64,000 bases of DNA from Endozoicomonas elysicola (GCF_000710775.1 NZ_JOJP01000001.1:835400-899399), one strand, 5' to 3'; shown: positions 1 to 9,119, counted from the stretch's first letter. Program-made: numbers and translations. The notes: generated from the sequence alone by a model not told the origin.

Positions 1-756
1 GGTCTGTCAGGAGATTTAGCTTGTGATTACTGGCGGGTTGTTCTTGAGCGAAAAATAGACAGAGTTATTGCTCTTCAGGATTTTGGTATACATCTGTCCT
101 ATATGCCCAGTTTCTTAAGTTCAGTAGGGCCTTGGCTGATTTGGAAGATTAAGGACAGATTTAAGATTGAAATCATTAGAGTTGAGCAACAAAAGGATTT
201 GATAGATTGCTATGTCAACAGTAAAAAGAATGGAAATCCTAATATTACTGCACAAGATGTAGTTTTAAAAATTACGGACTGCCTTGAGAAAAATGAGCCG
301 AGAGAAGTGACTGTATCTCAGTATTTTTTTTGGAGTGATGCCTTTGTTTTGGAAAAAGAGCTGTCCAGAGCTTTGGTAGATAAAGTCCCAGAAAAAGGCT
401 GTCTAATACATTGTCAGGCAGGACAAAATCGCAGTCCAGCCTTGGTTGCGATGAAAATACTTAAAGAAAGCCATGCGTGTGGGCGGCTTTCAAAAGAGAA
501 CTATATCGAAGCTGTTGTTGATGTTCTTAATCTTGTCCAAATACAACGGGATGCTGTTGAAAAACCGGATCAAAATGCTCGAAAGAGCATTATCCTCTAT
601 GTTGAAGATATCCTTGGTATGAAGGATGTAGATGATCAGTCAGCCCGCCTTCAGCAACCTGATATTCAGACAGCTCCCGTAACTACGTTAAGGCCTGAGT
701 TCGCTCTATTAGAAATGCTGTCAGCAGATGGTGAGGAACCGTTTTTTAGCATCTAA
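1..756 (+). CDS. Eukaryotic-like protein tyrosine phosphatase, 5' end outside window
   Basis: The frame is open from base 1, so this is the 3' part of a longer gene; the ATG at 103 is probably internal. The first codons read like the classical PTP segment (D-Y-W-R-V-V-L-E followed by V-I-A-L), which precedes the catalytic loops in PTP1B/YopH-type enzymes. A W-S-D occupies the place of the WPD loop (about residue 111 of the fragment). The signature H-C-x5-R-S follows, with C138 and R144. The tail after about residue 190 is low complexity. In known bacteria such full-size PTP domains are often secreted effectors that dephosphorylate host proteins (YopH, SptP); that role is inferred. The stop overlaps the convergent nagC stop by two bases. 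A dual-specificity phosphatase is the alternative, less likely given the D-Y-W segment. Confidence 0.75.
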   Translation, partial: GLSGDLACDYWRVVLERKIDRVIALQDFGIHLSYMPSFLSSVGPWLIWKIKDRFKIEIIRVEQQKDLIDCYVNSKKNGNPNITAQDVVLKITDCLEKNEPREVTVSQYFFWSDAFVLEKELSRALVDKVPEKGCLIHCQAGQNRSPALVAMKILKESHACGRLSKENYIEAVVDVLNLVQIQRDAVEKPDQNARKSIILYVEDILGMKDVDDQSARLQQPDIQTAPVTTLRPEFALLEMLSADGEEPFFSI

Positions 757-1958
757 TGAATGAGTTTCAGCAACAGTCCCTCTTCCAATAGAGCTCTTCT
801 CACAAGAGTAAAGCCTCCATACCAAGGACTGTCATAAAGTTTCGAATAAACGACCTTGGTTTCCAGGTTTTCATTGACTGAAACCGTCTGTGTCTTCAGA
901 CAGTGTTTGATAACCGGATGAATTATGTTGGAAGCTTCACAAATCTCTCCAGCTAGAACAACTCGATCTGGACGGAGCAAATTAACACTCATGGCTATTG
1001 CTCTGCCCAAGTTACCTGCGGCTTCTTTCAACAGGTCGTTTGCCAGTTGGTCTCCATCGTTGGCGGCATTACAGATTGCAGTGATATCCGCCTTTTTTGT
1101 AAGCGTGCTGGGAACACCTGACTCCAGTAGCTTATGGCAGCGCTTTTCGATAGCTGGATTGCAGACCAGAGTTTCCAGGCAGCCAAAGTTACCACAGTAA
1201 CAGCGTTCCCCTAATGGGTCGATCTGGATATGTCCAATCTCTCCGACAGCCAGAGTGCTGCCTTCATAGAGCTTGCCATCCAGAATCATGCCTGCGCCTA
1301 CGCCATTATGAACACTGACAAACAGGCTGTTTTGAAATCCTCGACTGATACCAAAGTGATGCTCTGCCAGTGCCATGGAGGAAATAAAGTTGTTGATAAA
1401 GCAGGGGATTCCCAGTGCTTCAGAAACCTGCTCTGCCAGAGGGAGATTGCTGACAGAAAGGTGAGGCATGAAAGTAATAATACCTTTGGCTGAATTGACC
1501 AGACCAGGTGTTGTTATTCCTACACCGGCAAGGCAGCAAATATGCTTTTTGTGTGCTTTGAGGAATTTTCTAAGTGTTGAAATCAGCTGTTCAGTAAACT
1601 CAACCTGATTCAATGGCTGAATAGGCTCTGAGTATTTTGCCAGCAGCTTTCCTGACAAGTCACATAAGCCCAGATGGAGTTTGGTTCTACCTGCCCGTGC
1701 AGCCAGAATCTGGATCTTCCCCTGCCTTGGAGCCAGTGATGTGGCGCGACGCCCGCGTTCAGAGGTCTGCTGCTCCTGTTCAGCAATCAGTCCTGCTTCC
1801 ATGAGCTGTCGGGTGATACGAGTAACGCTACCGGCGGCCAAACGACACTGTCTGGCTATCTGGATTCTCGAGATGGAGCCATGATCAACAATCGCTTTGT
1901 AGACCGCAGAAATGTTCCGCTCTTTAACGAAGTCCAGATTAGCAATTACAGTAGTCAT
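753..1958 (-). CDS. nagC: ROK-family transcriptional repressor, NagC-like
   Basis: A 401-residue protein of the length usual for NagC/Mlc. An N-terminal winged helix-turn-helix (about residues 15-75, with SRIQIARQCRLAAGSVTRI) is followed by an actin-like ROK sugar-binding domain. The ROK zinc site is present as G-H-I-Q-I-D then C-Y-C-G-N-F-G-C-L-E near residues 245-265. In Escherichia coli NagC represses the nag genes and is released by GlcNAc-6-phosphate. Here it is the last gene of the leftward nagB-nagA-nagC group, 182 bp after nagA, and a dispersed hairpin repeat sits in that gap. The ATG at 1958 follows AGGA by a short spacing. The two 23-bp palindromes between nagB and nagE are its likely targets. 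Mlc is the main alternative, but the context favours NagC. Confidence 0.88.
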   Translation of the reverse strand: MTTVIANLDFVKERNISAVYKAIVDHGSISRIQIARQCRLAAGSVTRITRQLMEAGLIAEQEQQTSERGRRATSLAPRQGKIQILAARAGRTKLHLGLCDLSGKLLAKYSEPIQPLNQVEFTEQLISTLRKFLKAHKKHICCLAGVGITTPGLVNSAKGIITFMPHLSVSNLPLAEQVSEALGIPCFINNFISSMALAEHHFGISRGFQNSLFVSVHNGVGAGMILDGKLYEGSTLAVGEIGHIQIDPLGERCYCGNFGCLETLVCNPAIEKRCHKLLESGVPSTLTKKADITAICNAANDGDQLANDLLKEAAGNLGRAIAMSVNLLRPDRVVLAGEICEASNIIHPVIKHCLKTQTVSVNENLETKVVYSKLYDSPWYGGFTLVRRALLEEGLLLKLIH

Positions 1959-2013
1959 TAATCCTCGTTCTCACGCTCTGGTAGGGCGCGTAAAAGATAG
2001 ATAGGCTTTTTTG

Positions 2014-2091
2014 AACCACAGAGATCACAAAGTTCACAAAGGGAAAAATACATTTTTTCTTTTCTTTGTACGCTTTGTGATCTTCGTGGTT
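2014..2091. repeat. Dispersed hairpin repeat, copy 1
   Basis: An imperfect inverted repeat with 19-bp arms at 2014-2032 and 2073-2091 (two mismatches), lying in the nagA-nagC gap. The arms contain ACCACAGAGATCAC. A second copy lies at 61096-61163 after rnr. The two share arm sequence and inner ACAAAG segments, so this is a REP/MITE-like family and not a chance terminator. Confidence 0.8.
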
Positions 2092-2140
2092 CCCTTCTTT
2101 TAACGTTCTTTGCAGTACTCTCAAAGATAAGAAGACAGAG

Positions 2141-3313
2141 CTATTTTTTGAGCTTCAGCTCTCCACCGCTGACAGTGCCATGCATGGTAAAGCTGTCATC
2201 GAAAATAGCGAAGTTGGCAAACTGCCCAACCGCAATACTTCCCATCTCATTTTCCACATGAATGGCTTTTGCTGCATTGACGGTGGCCATACGAATCACT
2301 GTCTGGGGCGCAAGGCCTTCGCGGATGCTGTTCGCGACCGCTTCAATCATGGTGAGTGCGGAGCCGGCAAGGGTACCATCAGCATTGGAACACTTGCCAT
2401 CTTTGTGATAGATGGTTTGTCCAGCGAAGACAAAGGTTTCCATATCGGTGCCAGCCGGTGTGGTTGCGTCAGTCACCAGTACAAGACGGTCCTGCATCAG
2501 ACGATGGGCGATTCGCAGGTTTTCCCATGACAGGTGGAGTCCGTCAGCAATAATACCGGCTCCAATAGAGTGGCTATCAAAGATGGCACCCACTACACCA
2601 GGCTCACGGCTGCCCAGAGGGCTCATGGCATTGTGCAGGTGAGTAGCAAACGTTGCGCCGGCTTGTTCTGCTGCCTTGGCCTGCTCGCAGGTGGCATTGG
2701 TATGGCCAATGGAAACAATAATGCCCGCTTTACTCAGCTTTTCAATCGTTCCTTCTGGACAGACTTCCGGGGCCAGTGTCACCATGGCAATAACGTCGGC
2801 ATTTTCGCAGAAGAAGTCGATCATTGCAGAGGATGGTTCACGGATATAATCCGGGTCATGAATACCCTTTCGCTGAAGGTTCAGATAAGGCCCTTCCAGA
2901 TGAACACCGGGAACGCGGTCAGGATGCATCGCCATGTATTCACGGGTGATATTGACCGCCTGCCGCATATCTTCATCACTGCTGGTAATCAGCGTAGGAA
3001 GAAATGCCGTACAACCTGAGCGCAGGTTTGCCTCATGCATGACATCCAGCGTACCGATGGAGATATCGCTGTTAAAAAGAACACCACCACAGCCGTTTAA
3101 TTGCAGGTCGATAAAGCCAGGGCTCAGAGTCAGGCCGTTGAGATCAACCTGTTGATAATCTCCTCCAATTTCCTCTGCCTTGCCAATGGCCGAAATTCGG
3201 CCATTCTCTATAATGATGGTATCAATAGACTGCTGCTCTGGATTACCGGTTAACGGCTTGAAATTAACCAGTGCATACGTCTTTTCAGGGCTGATGACAA
3301 GATCCGCAGACAT
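2141..3313 (-). CDS. nagA: N-acetylglucosamine-6-phosphate deacetylase
   Basis: Removes the acetyl group from GlcNAc-6-phosphate to give glucosamine-6-phosphate, the substrate of NagB. The amidohydrolase signatures are all there: H-L-E-G-P-Y-L (metal-binding Glu), I-G-H-T-N-A, H-L-H-N-A-M, and L-V-T-D-A-T with the catalytic Asp. Length is 390 residues against about 382 in E. coli. I chose the ATG at 3313: it starts one base after the nagB stop and has AAGGA 8-9 bases upstream, inside nagB. A start ten codons further upstream (3343) is possible but would run into nagB. It is tightly coupled to nagB and probably co-transcribed with nagC. Cytoplasmic. Confidence 0.95.
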   Translation of the reverse strand: MSADLVISPEKTYALVNFKPLTGNPEQQSIDTIIIENGRISAIGKAEEIGGDYQQVDLNGLTLSPGFIDLQLNGCGGVLFNSDISIGTLDVMHEANLRSGCTAFLPTLITSSDEDMRQAVNITREYMAMHPDRVPGVHLEGPYLNLQRKGIHDPDYIREPSSAMIDFFCENADVIAMVTLAPEVCPEGTIEKLSKAGIIVSIGHTNATCEQAKAAEQAGATFATHLHNAMSPLGSREPGVVGAIFDSHSIGAGIIADGLHLSWENLRIAHRLMQDRLVLVTDATTPAGTDMETFVFAGQTIYHKDGKCSNADGTLAGSALTMIEAVANSIREGLAPQTVIRMATVNAAKAIHVENEMGSIAVGQFANFAIFDDSFTMHGTVSGGELKLKK

Positions 3314-3314
3314 A

Positions 3315-4115
3315 TCAGAAGTCCTTGATGTTTTCAGACTCAATATCCTGAAAGTATCGCAGGGTGCGAACTTTCAGATCCAGAGTCGCAGGATCGTCAC
3401 AGATCATCATCGCTTTTGGATGAAGCTGCAGGGCGGAGATTGTCCACATATGGTTGACTGATCCTTCAACCGTGGCCTGAACAGCACGGGATTTATCAGA
3501 ACCAGTAGCAAGAATCATCAGCTCGCGAGAGTCAAGAACCGTTCCTACACCTACGGTAAGCGCCAGTTTTGGTACCTGACTGATATCCTGTTCAAAGAAG
3601 CGAGCATTGGCTTCTCGGGTTTCAGAGGTTAGTGTTTTCAGTCGAGTGCGGGAGGAGAGTGAAGAGCCGGGCTCATTAAAAGCGATGTGTCCATCATGCC
3701 CGACACCACCCATGAACAGCTCAATGCCGCCATAGCCTTTAATCGCTTCTTCATAGCGCAGGCACTCGGCTTCCAGGTTTTCAGCATTACCATCCAGAAA
3801 GTTGATATTGGCAGCAGGAATATCCACATGATCGAAGAAATTACGATGCATGAACACGCGGTAGCATTCTGGATGATCTGCAGGCAGACCAACATATTCA
3901 TCCATATTGAAGGTTACGACATTAGCAAAACTGACTTCACCCTCTTTGTGCAGGCGAACCAGCTCCTGATAAGTCGGAATTGGAGTGCCGCCGGTTGGCA
4001 GGCCAAGAACAAAGGGGCGGTCAGAAGTCGGGTTGAATGCCTTGATGCGTTGAACAATGTATTGGGCAGCCCAACGACCCACGGCTGGCTTGTCTTTCAG
4101 AGGTATAAAGCGCAT
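3315..4115 (-). CDS. nagB: Glucosamine-6-phosphate deaminase
   Basis: Converts glucosamine-6-phosphate to fructose-6-phosphate and ammonia, feeding GlcNAc carbon into glycolysis. The protein has 266 residues, exactly the E. coli length, and aligns from end to end without gaps as far as I can see. Visible signatures are G-L-P-T-G-G-T-P (phosphate loop), N-M-D-E-Y-V-G (catalytic Asp) and [14 protein letters not shown] (catalytic His). The ATG at 4115 is preceded by TGGAG at good spacing. It is the first gene of the leftward nagBA(C) unit, transcribed from the divergent control region that holds the two palindromic operators. Confidence 0.97.
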   Translation of the reverse strand: MRFIPLKDKPAVGRWAAQYIVQRIKAFNPTSDRPFVLGLPTGGTPIPTYQELVRLHKEGEVSFANVVTFNMDEYVGLPADHPECYRVFMHRNFFDHVDIPAANINFLDGNAENLEAECLRYEEAIKGYGGIELFMGGVGHDGHIAFNEPGSSLSSRTRLKTLTSETREANARFFEQDISQVPKLALTVGVGTVLDSRELMILATGSDKSRAVQATVEGSVNHMWTISALQLHPKAMMICDDPATLDLKVRTLRYFQDIESENIKDF

Positions 4116-4321
4116 GTCGTAAACTCCATATAGAAGAGTAGCTGGCTCGATCAGTCTGCTAATAAGCTGACCGGCTTTCTCATCAGGGATTCTGGTTAGT
4201 CAGTGTCGTGTAGTTGAAGTATACGACCTGTTGTACGTTCTGAGAGAGAATCCGGTAGCAGAATTTCGAATGGCTTCTCTAGTCTGCTCAAGGGAACTGT
4301 GATGCTTTGCATCATAGCTTA

Positions 4322-4344
4322 TTTATTTTTTAATGAAAAATAAA
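4322..4344. promoter_or_regulatory. NagC-type operator 1
   Basis: A 23-bp near-perfect palindrome with arms TTTATTTTT and AAAAATAAA, between divergent nagB and nagE. It matches the AT-rich, symmetric layout of known NagC boxes and is almost the same sequence as the site at 4416-4438. The two centres are 94 bp apart, about nine helical turns, as suits a looped NagC complex like that described at E. coli nagE-nagB. Confidence 0.75.
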
Positions 4345-4388
4345 GGCCGTTTGTTATGCGTTCAACAGGTAGTAAATGTCTTCAAATG

Positions 4389-4402
4389 ATGATCTGAGTC
4401 AA
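4389..4402. promoter_or_regulatory. Possible CRP/FNR-family site between the NagC operators
   Basis: The sequence ATGATCTGAGTCAA is a degenerate two-fold motif (ATGAT-N4-GTCAA). It can be read as a weak CRP or FNR site. E. coli carries a CRP site between its two nag operators, which is why it is noted. The match is poor and could be chance. Confidence 0.25.
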
Positions 4403-4415
4403 GTTATTAGGGTTT

Positions 4416-4438
4416 TTTATTTTTTTTTGAAAAATAAA
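4416..4438. promoter_or_regulatory. NagC-type operator 2
   Basis: A second 23-bp copy of the operator, TTTATTTTT-N5-AAAAATAAA, 64 bp before the nagE start. It differs from operator 1 only in the central bases. It lies just upstream of a possible -10 (TAAGAT, 4443-4448), so a repressor bound here would cover the -35 region of nagE. Confidence 0.75.
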
Positions 4439-4502
4439 TCAGTAAGATTTAGCGGCACACAGAAAGACACTCTCACTATAAAGAATTAATGGTTGATCAA
4501 TC

Positions 4503-6281
4503 ATGAACATCTTGGGTTACTTGCAGAAACTCGGTAAGGCGCTAATGCTGCCTATTGCCGTTCTTCCTGTCGCAGCCTTGCTGCTCCGTCTGGGACAGCC
4601 TGACTTGCTGGATATTCCCTTTATGGCGGAGGCGGGTAATGCTGTTTTCAGTAATCTGGCGCTGCTGTTTGCCATGGGTATTGCTGTTGGTCTGGCGGTA
4701 GATGGTGCAGGTGCTGCAGCCATCGCTGGTGCCGTTGGCTTTTTCATTCTGAAAGCCACGACAGCAACTATTAACCCTGATATCGATATGTCCTTCTTTG
4801 GCGGGATCATCAGCGGAATCGTTGCGGGTCATTCCTACAACCGTTTTCATGCGGTATCGCTGCCAGCCTATCTTGGCTTCTTCAGTGGTAAGCGTCTGGT
4901 ACCCATCATGACTGGTTTGTTCATGCTGGCGATCGGCTGGGCGTGTGGTTATATCTGGCCAGCAATTCAAAATGGTATTGATGCTTTTGGTCATGGTGTT
5001 GCTGGTTCTGGCCCGGTTGGTCAGTTTGTTTACGGTACCCTGAACCGTGGTTTGATTCCTTTTGGTCTTCATCACGTTCTGAACTCTTACTTCTGGTTCG
5101 GTCTGGGCGACTTTACCAATGCTGCCGGTGAAGTTGTAAATGGTGATCTGCATCGATTCTTTGCCGGTGACCCAACTGCTGGAATGTTCATGACAGGTTT
5201 CTTCCCGGTCATGATGTTTGGCCTGCCTGCTGCAGCTTTGGCCATGTACCTGACTGCCCATAAGAGTCGTCGTGCACAGGTTGGTGGTGTTCTTTTCTCT
5301 GTTGCCTTGACTGCATTCCTGACCGGTATTACCGAACCTTTGGAATTTATGTTCATGTTCCTGGCTCCTGGTCTGTATGCCGCTCATGCTGTGCTGACTG
5401 GTGTTTCTCTGGTGGTGACCAATGCCATGGGCGTTCTGAGTGGCTTCGGCTTCTCCGCCGGTCTGTTTGACATGGTGCTAAACTGGGGTCTGGCAACTAA
5501 CCCATGGACTCTGGTTATTATTGGTCTGGCATTTGCTGCCATCTACTTCTGCGTTTTCTACTTCGCCATCAAGATGTTCAACCTGAAAACACCAGGTCGT
5601 GAAGATGAAGACGACAGTGCTGTGGAAGTAGAAGCATCCATGGTGGACAAGCAGGGTATGAGCGACAACGCTTACCAGGCTCGTCAGTTCACCAAGGCGA
5701 TCGGTGGTCTGGATAACGTAACCAACATCGATGCTTGTATTACCCGTCTGCGTCTGACCCTGAAAGACCCGTCTGTTGCTGATGAGAGTGTCATCAAGGC
5801 GCTGGGTGCCAGCGGTATGATTCGTGTAGGTGAGAAAAACCTGCAGATTATTCTTGGTCCACAGGCTGAAATCATTGCCGGTGAGATGAAGAAAATTGCG
5901 GCTACTGAAGATCTGAGTACTATCCAGTTACCTGGTCAGGCTCAGGAAGTAGCGGCGACTGTTTCTCATGGGACAGTGAAGAAAGAAGTGGAAGTAAAAC
6001 CACTGGATAATGCTCTGTTTGCCCGTCAGTGCCTGAAGGTACTGGGTGGTCATCAGAACGTTACTCAGATTGATGCCTGCATCACTCGTCTGCGTCTGAC
6101 TCTGAAAGACGCTTCCAGCGTCAGTGATGACAGCATTAAGGCTCTGGGTGCAACTGCGGTGGTACGTGTGGGTGAGAAGAACCTGCAAATCGTCGTTGGT
6201 CCTCAGGCTGAAATGATTGCTGATGAAATGAAAAAGATCCCGGTGACGGACGATCTTTCCAATGTTGAGGTTTCTGCATGA
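4503..6281 (+). CDS. nagE: GlcNAc-specific PTS permease, IIC plus two IIB domains
   Basis: Inner-membrane permease that imports and phosphorylates N-acetylglucosamine. Residues 1 to about 370 form the IIC domain, with many hydrophobic segments and the conserved G-I-T-E-P-L-E-F motif. Two IIB domains follow, near residues 395-460 and 508-575. Each carries the phospho-cysteine in D-A-C-I-T-R-L-R-L (C412 and C526), and the two domains are clearly homologous. E. coli NagE is instead IIC-IIB-IIA; here the IIA function lies on the next gene. The stop codon overlaps the nagF start (ATGA), so the two are translationally coupled. Divergent from nagB and probably under NagC control. The second IIB could be a spare phosphate carrier or could serve another permease. 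Confidence 0.95.
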   Translation: MNILGYLQKLGKALMLPIAVLPVAALLLRLGQPDLLDIPFMAEAGNAVFSNLALLFAMGIAVGLAVDGAGAAAIAGAVGFFILKATTATINPDIDMSFFGGIISGIVAGHSYNRFHAVSLPAYLGFFSGKRLVPIMTGLFMLAIGWACGYIWPAIQNGIDAFGHGVAGSGPVGQFVYGTLNRGLIPFGLHHVLNSYFWFGLGDFTNAAGEVVNGDLHRFFAGDPTAGMFMTGFFPVMMFGLPAAALAMYLTAHKSRRAQVGGVLFSVALTAFLTGITEPLEFMFMFLAPGLYAAHAVLTGVSLVVTNAMGVLSGFGFSAGLFDMVLNWGLATNPWTLVIIGLAFAAIYFCVFYFAIKMFNLKTPGREDEDDSAVEVEASMVDKQGMSDNAYQARQFTKAIGGLDNVTNIDACITRLRLTLKDPSVADESVIKALGASGMIRVGEKNLQIILGPQAEIIAGEMKKIAATEDLSTIQLPGQAQEVAATVSHGTVKKEVEVKPLDNALFARQCLKVLGGHQNVTQIDACITRLRLTLKDASSVSDDSIKALGATAVVRVGEKNLQIVVGPQAEMIADEMKKIPVTDDLSNVEVSA

Positions 6282-8830
6282 CTCTCCTCAAAAATGAGGG
6301 CAAGCCTTGCCAACTGTCACTCGTTGCTCCTCTGTCTGGAATGCTGTTATCCATCGAGGAATCAGCTGACCCGGTATTTGCCGGCCGGTTGATAGGTGAT
6401 GGTGTTGCGATAAACCCAACGGATTCTGTGGTACTGGCGCCTTGCGCCGGTACTATCAGTCAGCTGCATGATTCCAAGCATGCAGTGGCTATCAAGACAG
6501 ATTCCGGCGTGGAAGTGTTGATCCATGTGGGTATTGATACTGTTGTTCTGCGTGGCGAAGGCTTTGAGACAAATGTCAAAATAGGCGACAAAGTGTCTGT
6601 TGGTCAGGAGTTGCTGTCTTTTGATCCCGAGTTTGTGGGAGCCAAGGCAGCCAGTCTGCAGACAGCAATGATGATCACGACCGGTGAAACCGGTGTGGTT
6701 GTTAACCCTCGTACAGAAGTAAAAGCGGGGCAGGATACCGTATTTGCGATTGGTGCTGAGCCTGAAAAGCAAATGTCCACCGAAAGCAAATACAGCCGTC
6801 AGGACAGCATTACCCTGACAGAAGATTTTGTGCTGAAGAACCCTCTGGGTCTTCATGCGCGTCCTTCTGCCACGCTGATTCAGATCATCAAACGCTTCAA
6901 TTCTGAAGTGATGATTCTGAATAAAGACAATGGCAAAGAAAGCAAGGCCAACAGTCTGACTGCTTTGATGGGGCTGCAGACGGTGCTGGGGTCTAACCTG
7001 CAAATCACCGTTACCGGCCCTGATGCCAAAGACGCAATGGAAGCGGTTCTTGATGGTTTCCGAAGTGGTCTTGGTGAGGAGGTTTCCGATGTTCTTCCAA
7101 GCGCTGATGAAGCGATGGAAGAAGAAGCTCCACTGCTTGGACCGGTAGAAGGCTCCGATGGTCGTTTACCTGGTGTCAAAGCTGCGCCGGGTATGGCCAT
7201 TGGTAAGCTGCACCACCTGATTCACGAACTGCCAGACTATCCTGAAGAGGGTGTAGGTGTCAGCGACGAACTGGGCCAGCTTGACTACGGTATCCAGAAG
7301 GCTCAGGAATCCCTGCAGCAGCTGGTTACCAAGATGGAAGCGGATCATGTTGGTGGTCATGCTGAAGTCTTTGTTGCCCATCAGCAGTTGCTGGAAGACC
7401 CGGCAATCAGTGAGCGTGCCCGCGAACTGATTGAATCTGGCAAGAGCGCCATGTGGGCCTGGCACAGAAGTTTTCTGGCAGAAGCGGATGAAATGCGCAA
7501 GCTGGATAACCCGATGCTGGCGGCCCGTGCCATTGATGTAGAAGACGTTGGTCTTCGGGTTCTGCGCTACCTGATGGGAGTTGAAGGTGGTACCGATCAG
7601 CTGCCTGAAAACACGATTCTCTGTCTGGAAGACATCACGCCTTCTGAAGTGGTGACTCTGGATCGCAAGCGGGTTATCGGTATCGTTACCCTGCATGGTG
7701 GTGCTACTTCCCATGCTGCCATTCTTGCTGGCTCGCTGAATATTCCTTACCTGGTGAATGTACCGGCCAGCGTTCGTCAGTACGAGAACGGTACCGATGT
7801 AATCCTGAATACCAACAAGGGTTACATGCTGGTGAATCCTACTCAGGAAGAGATCGCCAGAACGGTTGCCCGCCAGGAACGTGCTGCAGCTGAACACGAG
7901 GCTGCGCTGAAAGTGGCTGATCAGCCTGCGGTGACCCTGGATGGTCATCATGTCGAGATCGCTGCCAATATTGCTAACCAGGATGACGCTGAAAAAGCGG
8001 TCAAAATGGGGGCGGAAGCGGTTGGTCTGCTGCGTTCCGAGTTCCTTTATATGGAGCGTGCTACCGAGCCATCTATGGATGAGCAGGTAAAAGCCTATGA
8101 AGGTATTCTGGGTGCTATGGGTAAAGACCGTCCGGTCATTATCCGAACTCTGGACGTAGGTGGTGACAAGCCTTTGGCTTATCTGCCTCTGCCAAGGGAA
8201 GAGAACCCATTCCTGGGCGAGCGTGGTGTCCGTATCGGTATTAACCGTCCGGCCATGCTGCGCAAGCAGGTTCGTGCGATCCTGAAGGCTGCCCATGCCG
8301 GTCATGCCCGTATCATGTTTCCGATGATCAGCTCTCTGGATGAATTCCGTGCTGTGAAAAAGCTGGTGCTGGAAGAGCAGGAGAAAGCGGGCGTAACCGT
8401 AGAAGTGGGTATCATGATTGAAGTGCCTTCTGCTGCGCTGTTGGCCGATCATTTTGCCAAAGAAGTGGACTTCTTCTCCATTGGCACCAATGACCTGACC
8501 CAGTACACGCTGGCCGTTGACCGTGGCCACCCAAAATTGGCTGCCCGGATTGATGGCTTGCACCCTGCCGTATTGCGCCTGATCGATATGACGGTGAAAG
8601 CAGCTAATAAAGAAGGCAAGTGGACAGGTATCTGCGGAAGCCTGGCCAGTGACCCGAACGCAGTGCCCATTCTGGTTGGTCTGGGTGTTCAGGAGCTGTC
8701 CATCAGCGTGCCGGCAATCCCGGTGGTTAAGGCCCGTGTTCGCAGCCTGAACTATGAGCAGTGCCAGAGCCTGGCTCGTGAAGCACTGACTCTTGATTCA
8801 GTAGAAGACGTAAGACGTTTGACTGCCTGA
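6278..8830 (+). CDS. nagF: PTS multiphosphoryl transfer protein, EIIA-HPr-Enzyme I fusion
   Basis: A single chain carrying the soluble half of the PTS relay. Residues 1-160 are a glucose-type IIA domain with H68 and the phospho-acceptor H83 in L-I-H-V-G-I-D-T-V. HPr occupies about 180-265, with H193 in G-L-H-A-R-P-S. Enzyme I fills the rest, with H479 in G-G-A-T-S-H-A-A-I and the substrate-side Cys in G-I-C-G-S-L-A-S-D. Phosphate thus flows from PEP to EI, HPr and IIA, then to the IIB cysteines of NagE. The same arrangement is known from Pseudomonas NagF, hence the symbol. It starts inside the nagE stop codon and is followed by a strong terminator at 8852. Confidence 0.95.
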   Translation: MTLLKNEGKPCQLSLVAPLSGMLLSIEESADPVFAGRLIGDGVAINPTDSVVLAPCAGTISQLHDSKHAVAIKTDSGVEVLIHVGIDTVVLRGEGFETNVKIGDKVSVGQELLSFDPEFVGAKAASLQTAMMITTGETGVVVNPRTEVKAGQDTVFAIGAEPEKQMSTESKYSRQDSITLTEDFVLKNPLGLHARPSATLIQIIKRFNSEVMILNKDNGKESKANSLTALMGLQTVLGSNLQITVTGPDAKDAMEAVLDGFRSGLGEEVSDVLPSADEAMEEEAPLLGPVEGSDGRLPGVKAAPGMAIGKLHHLIHELPDYPEEGVGVSDELGQLDYGIQKAQESLQQLVTKMEADHVGGHAEVFVAHQQLLEDPAISERARELIESGKSAMWAWHRSFLAEADEMRKLDNPMLAARAIDVEDVGLRVLRYLMGVEGGTDQLPENTILCLEDITPSEVVTLDRKRVIGIVTLHGGATSHAAILAGSLNIPYLVNVPASVRQYENGTDVILNTNKGYMLVNPTQEEIARTVARQERAAAEHEAALKVADQPAVTLDGHHVEIAANIANQDDAEKAVKMGAEAVGLLRSEFLYMERATEPSMDEQVKAYEGILGAMGKDRPVIIRTLDVGGDKPLAYLPLPREENPFLGERGVRIGINRPAMLRKQVRAILKAAHAGHARIMFPMISSLDEFRAVKKLVLEEQEKAGVTVEVGIMIEVPSAALLADHFAKEVDFFSIGTNDLTQYTLAVDRGHPKLAARIDGLHPAVLRLIDMTVKAANKEGKWTGICGSLASDPNAVPILVGLGVQELSISVPAIPVVKARVRSLNYEQCQSLAREALTLDSVEDVRRLTA

Positions 8831-8851
8831 TCGCAGACAATCGCCTTTCTC

Positions 8852-8885
8852 AAAGCCCCATGGTTTGACCATGGGGCTTTTTTAT
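8852..8885 (+). terminator. Intrinsic terminator of nagEF
   Basis: Perfect 13-bp stem (8852-8864 with 8868-8880, core AAAGCCCCATGGT), three-base loop, then a T-run. It lies 21 bases after the nagF stop. Confidence 0.93.
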
Positions 8886-8946
8886 TGCCATCTGTGATAT
8901 GAAGATTTCCTCTCTGATCCGTAATTACCCTATAAGTCATAGGGCT

Positions 8947-8989
8947 TTGATCCAGATCATCCGTTGGTTAATAGATATCCAATTATGAT
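8947..8989 (+). promoter_or_regulatory. FNR box and -10 of dms operon 1
   Basis: TTGATCCAGATCAT at 8947-8960 fits the FNR consensus TTGAT-N4-ATCAA at nine of ten positions. TATGAT at 8984-8989 is a good -10, starting 30.5 bp from the box centre. That geometry puts the box near -42, as in class II FNR-activated promoters. The second dms operon has the same arrangement. Confidence 0.65.
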
Positions 8990-9119
8990 GCCTGCTATTT
9001 GGTCGTCGGCACTTTTTTGTTCACACCTTTATGTCTGCAGGGAAGGCAGAAATTGATAATTGTCTGAGCAGTCTGTGATCACGGCCATGGTTAATGATAG
9101 GCTTGTGACGGCGATATCG

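Noticed and set aside
1939-2124. 61-codon frame on the minus strand in the nagA-nagC gap
   Set aside because: It is built mostly from the dispersed hairpin repeat and overlaps the nagC start.
3314-3343. Longer nagA start
   Set aside because: It would overlap nagB by 29 bases, while the ATG at 3313 has a good AAGGA site and follows the nagB stop directly.
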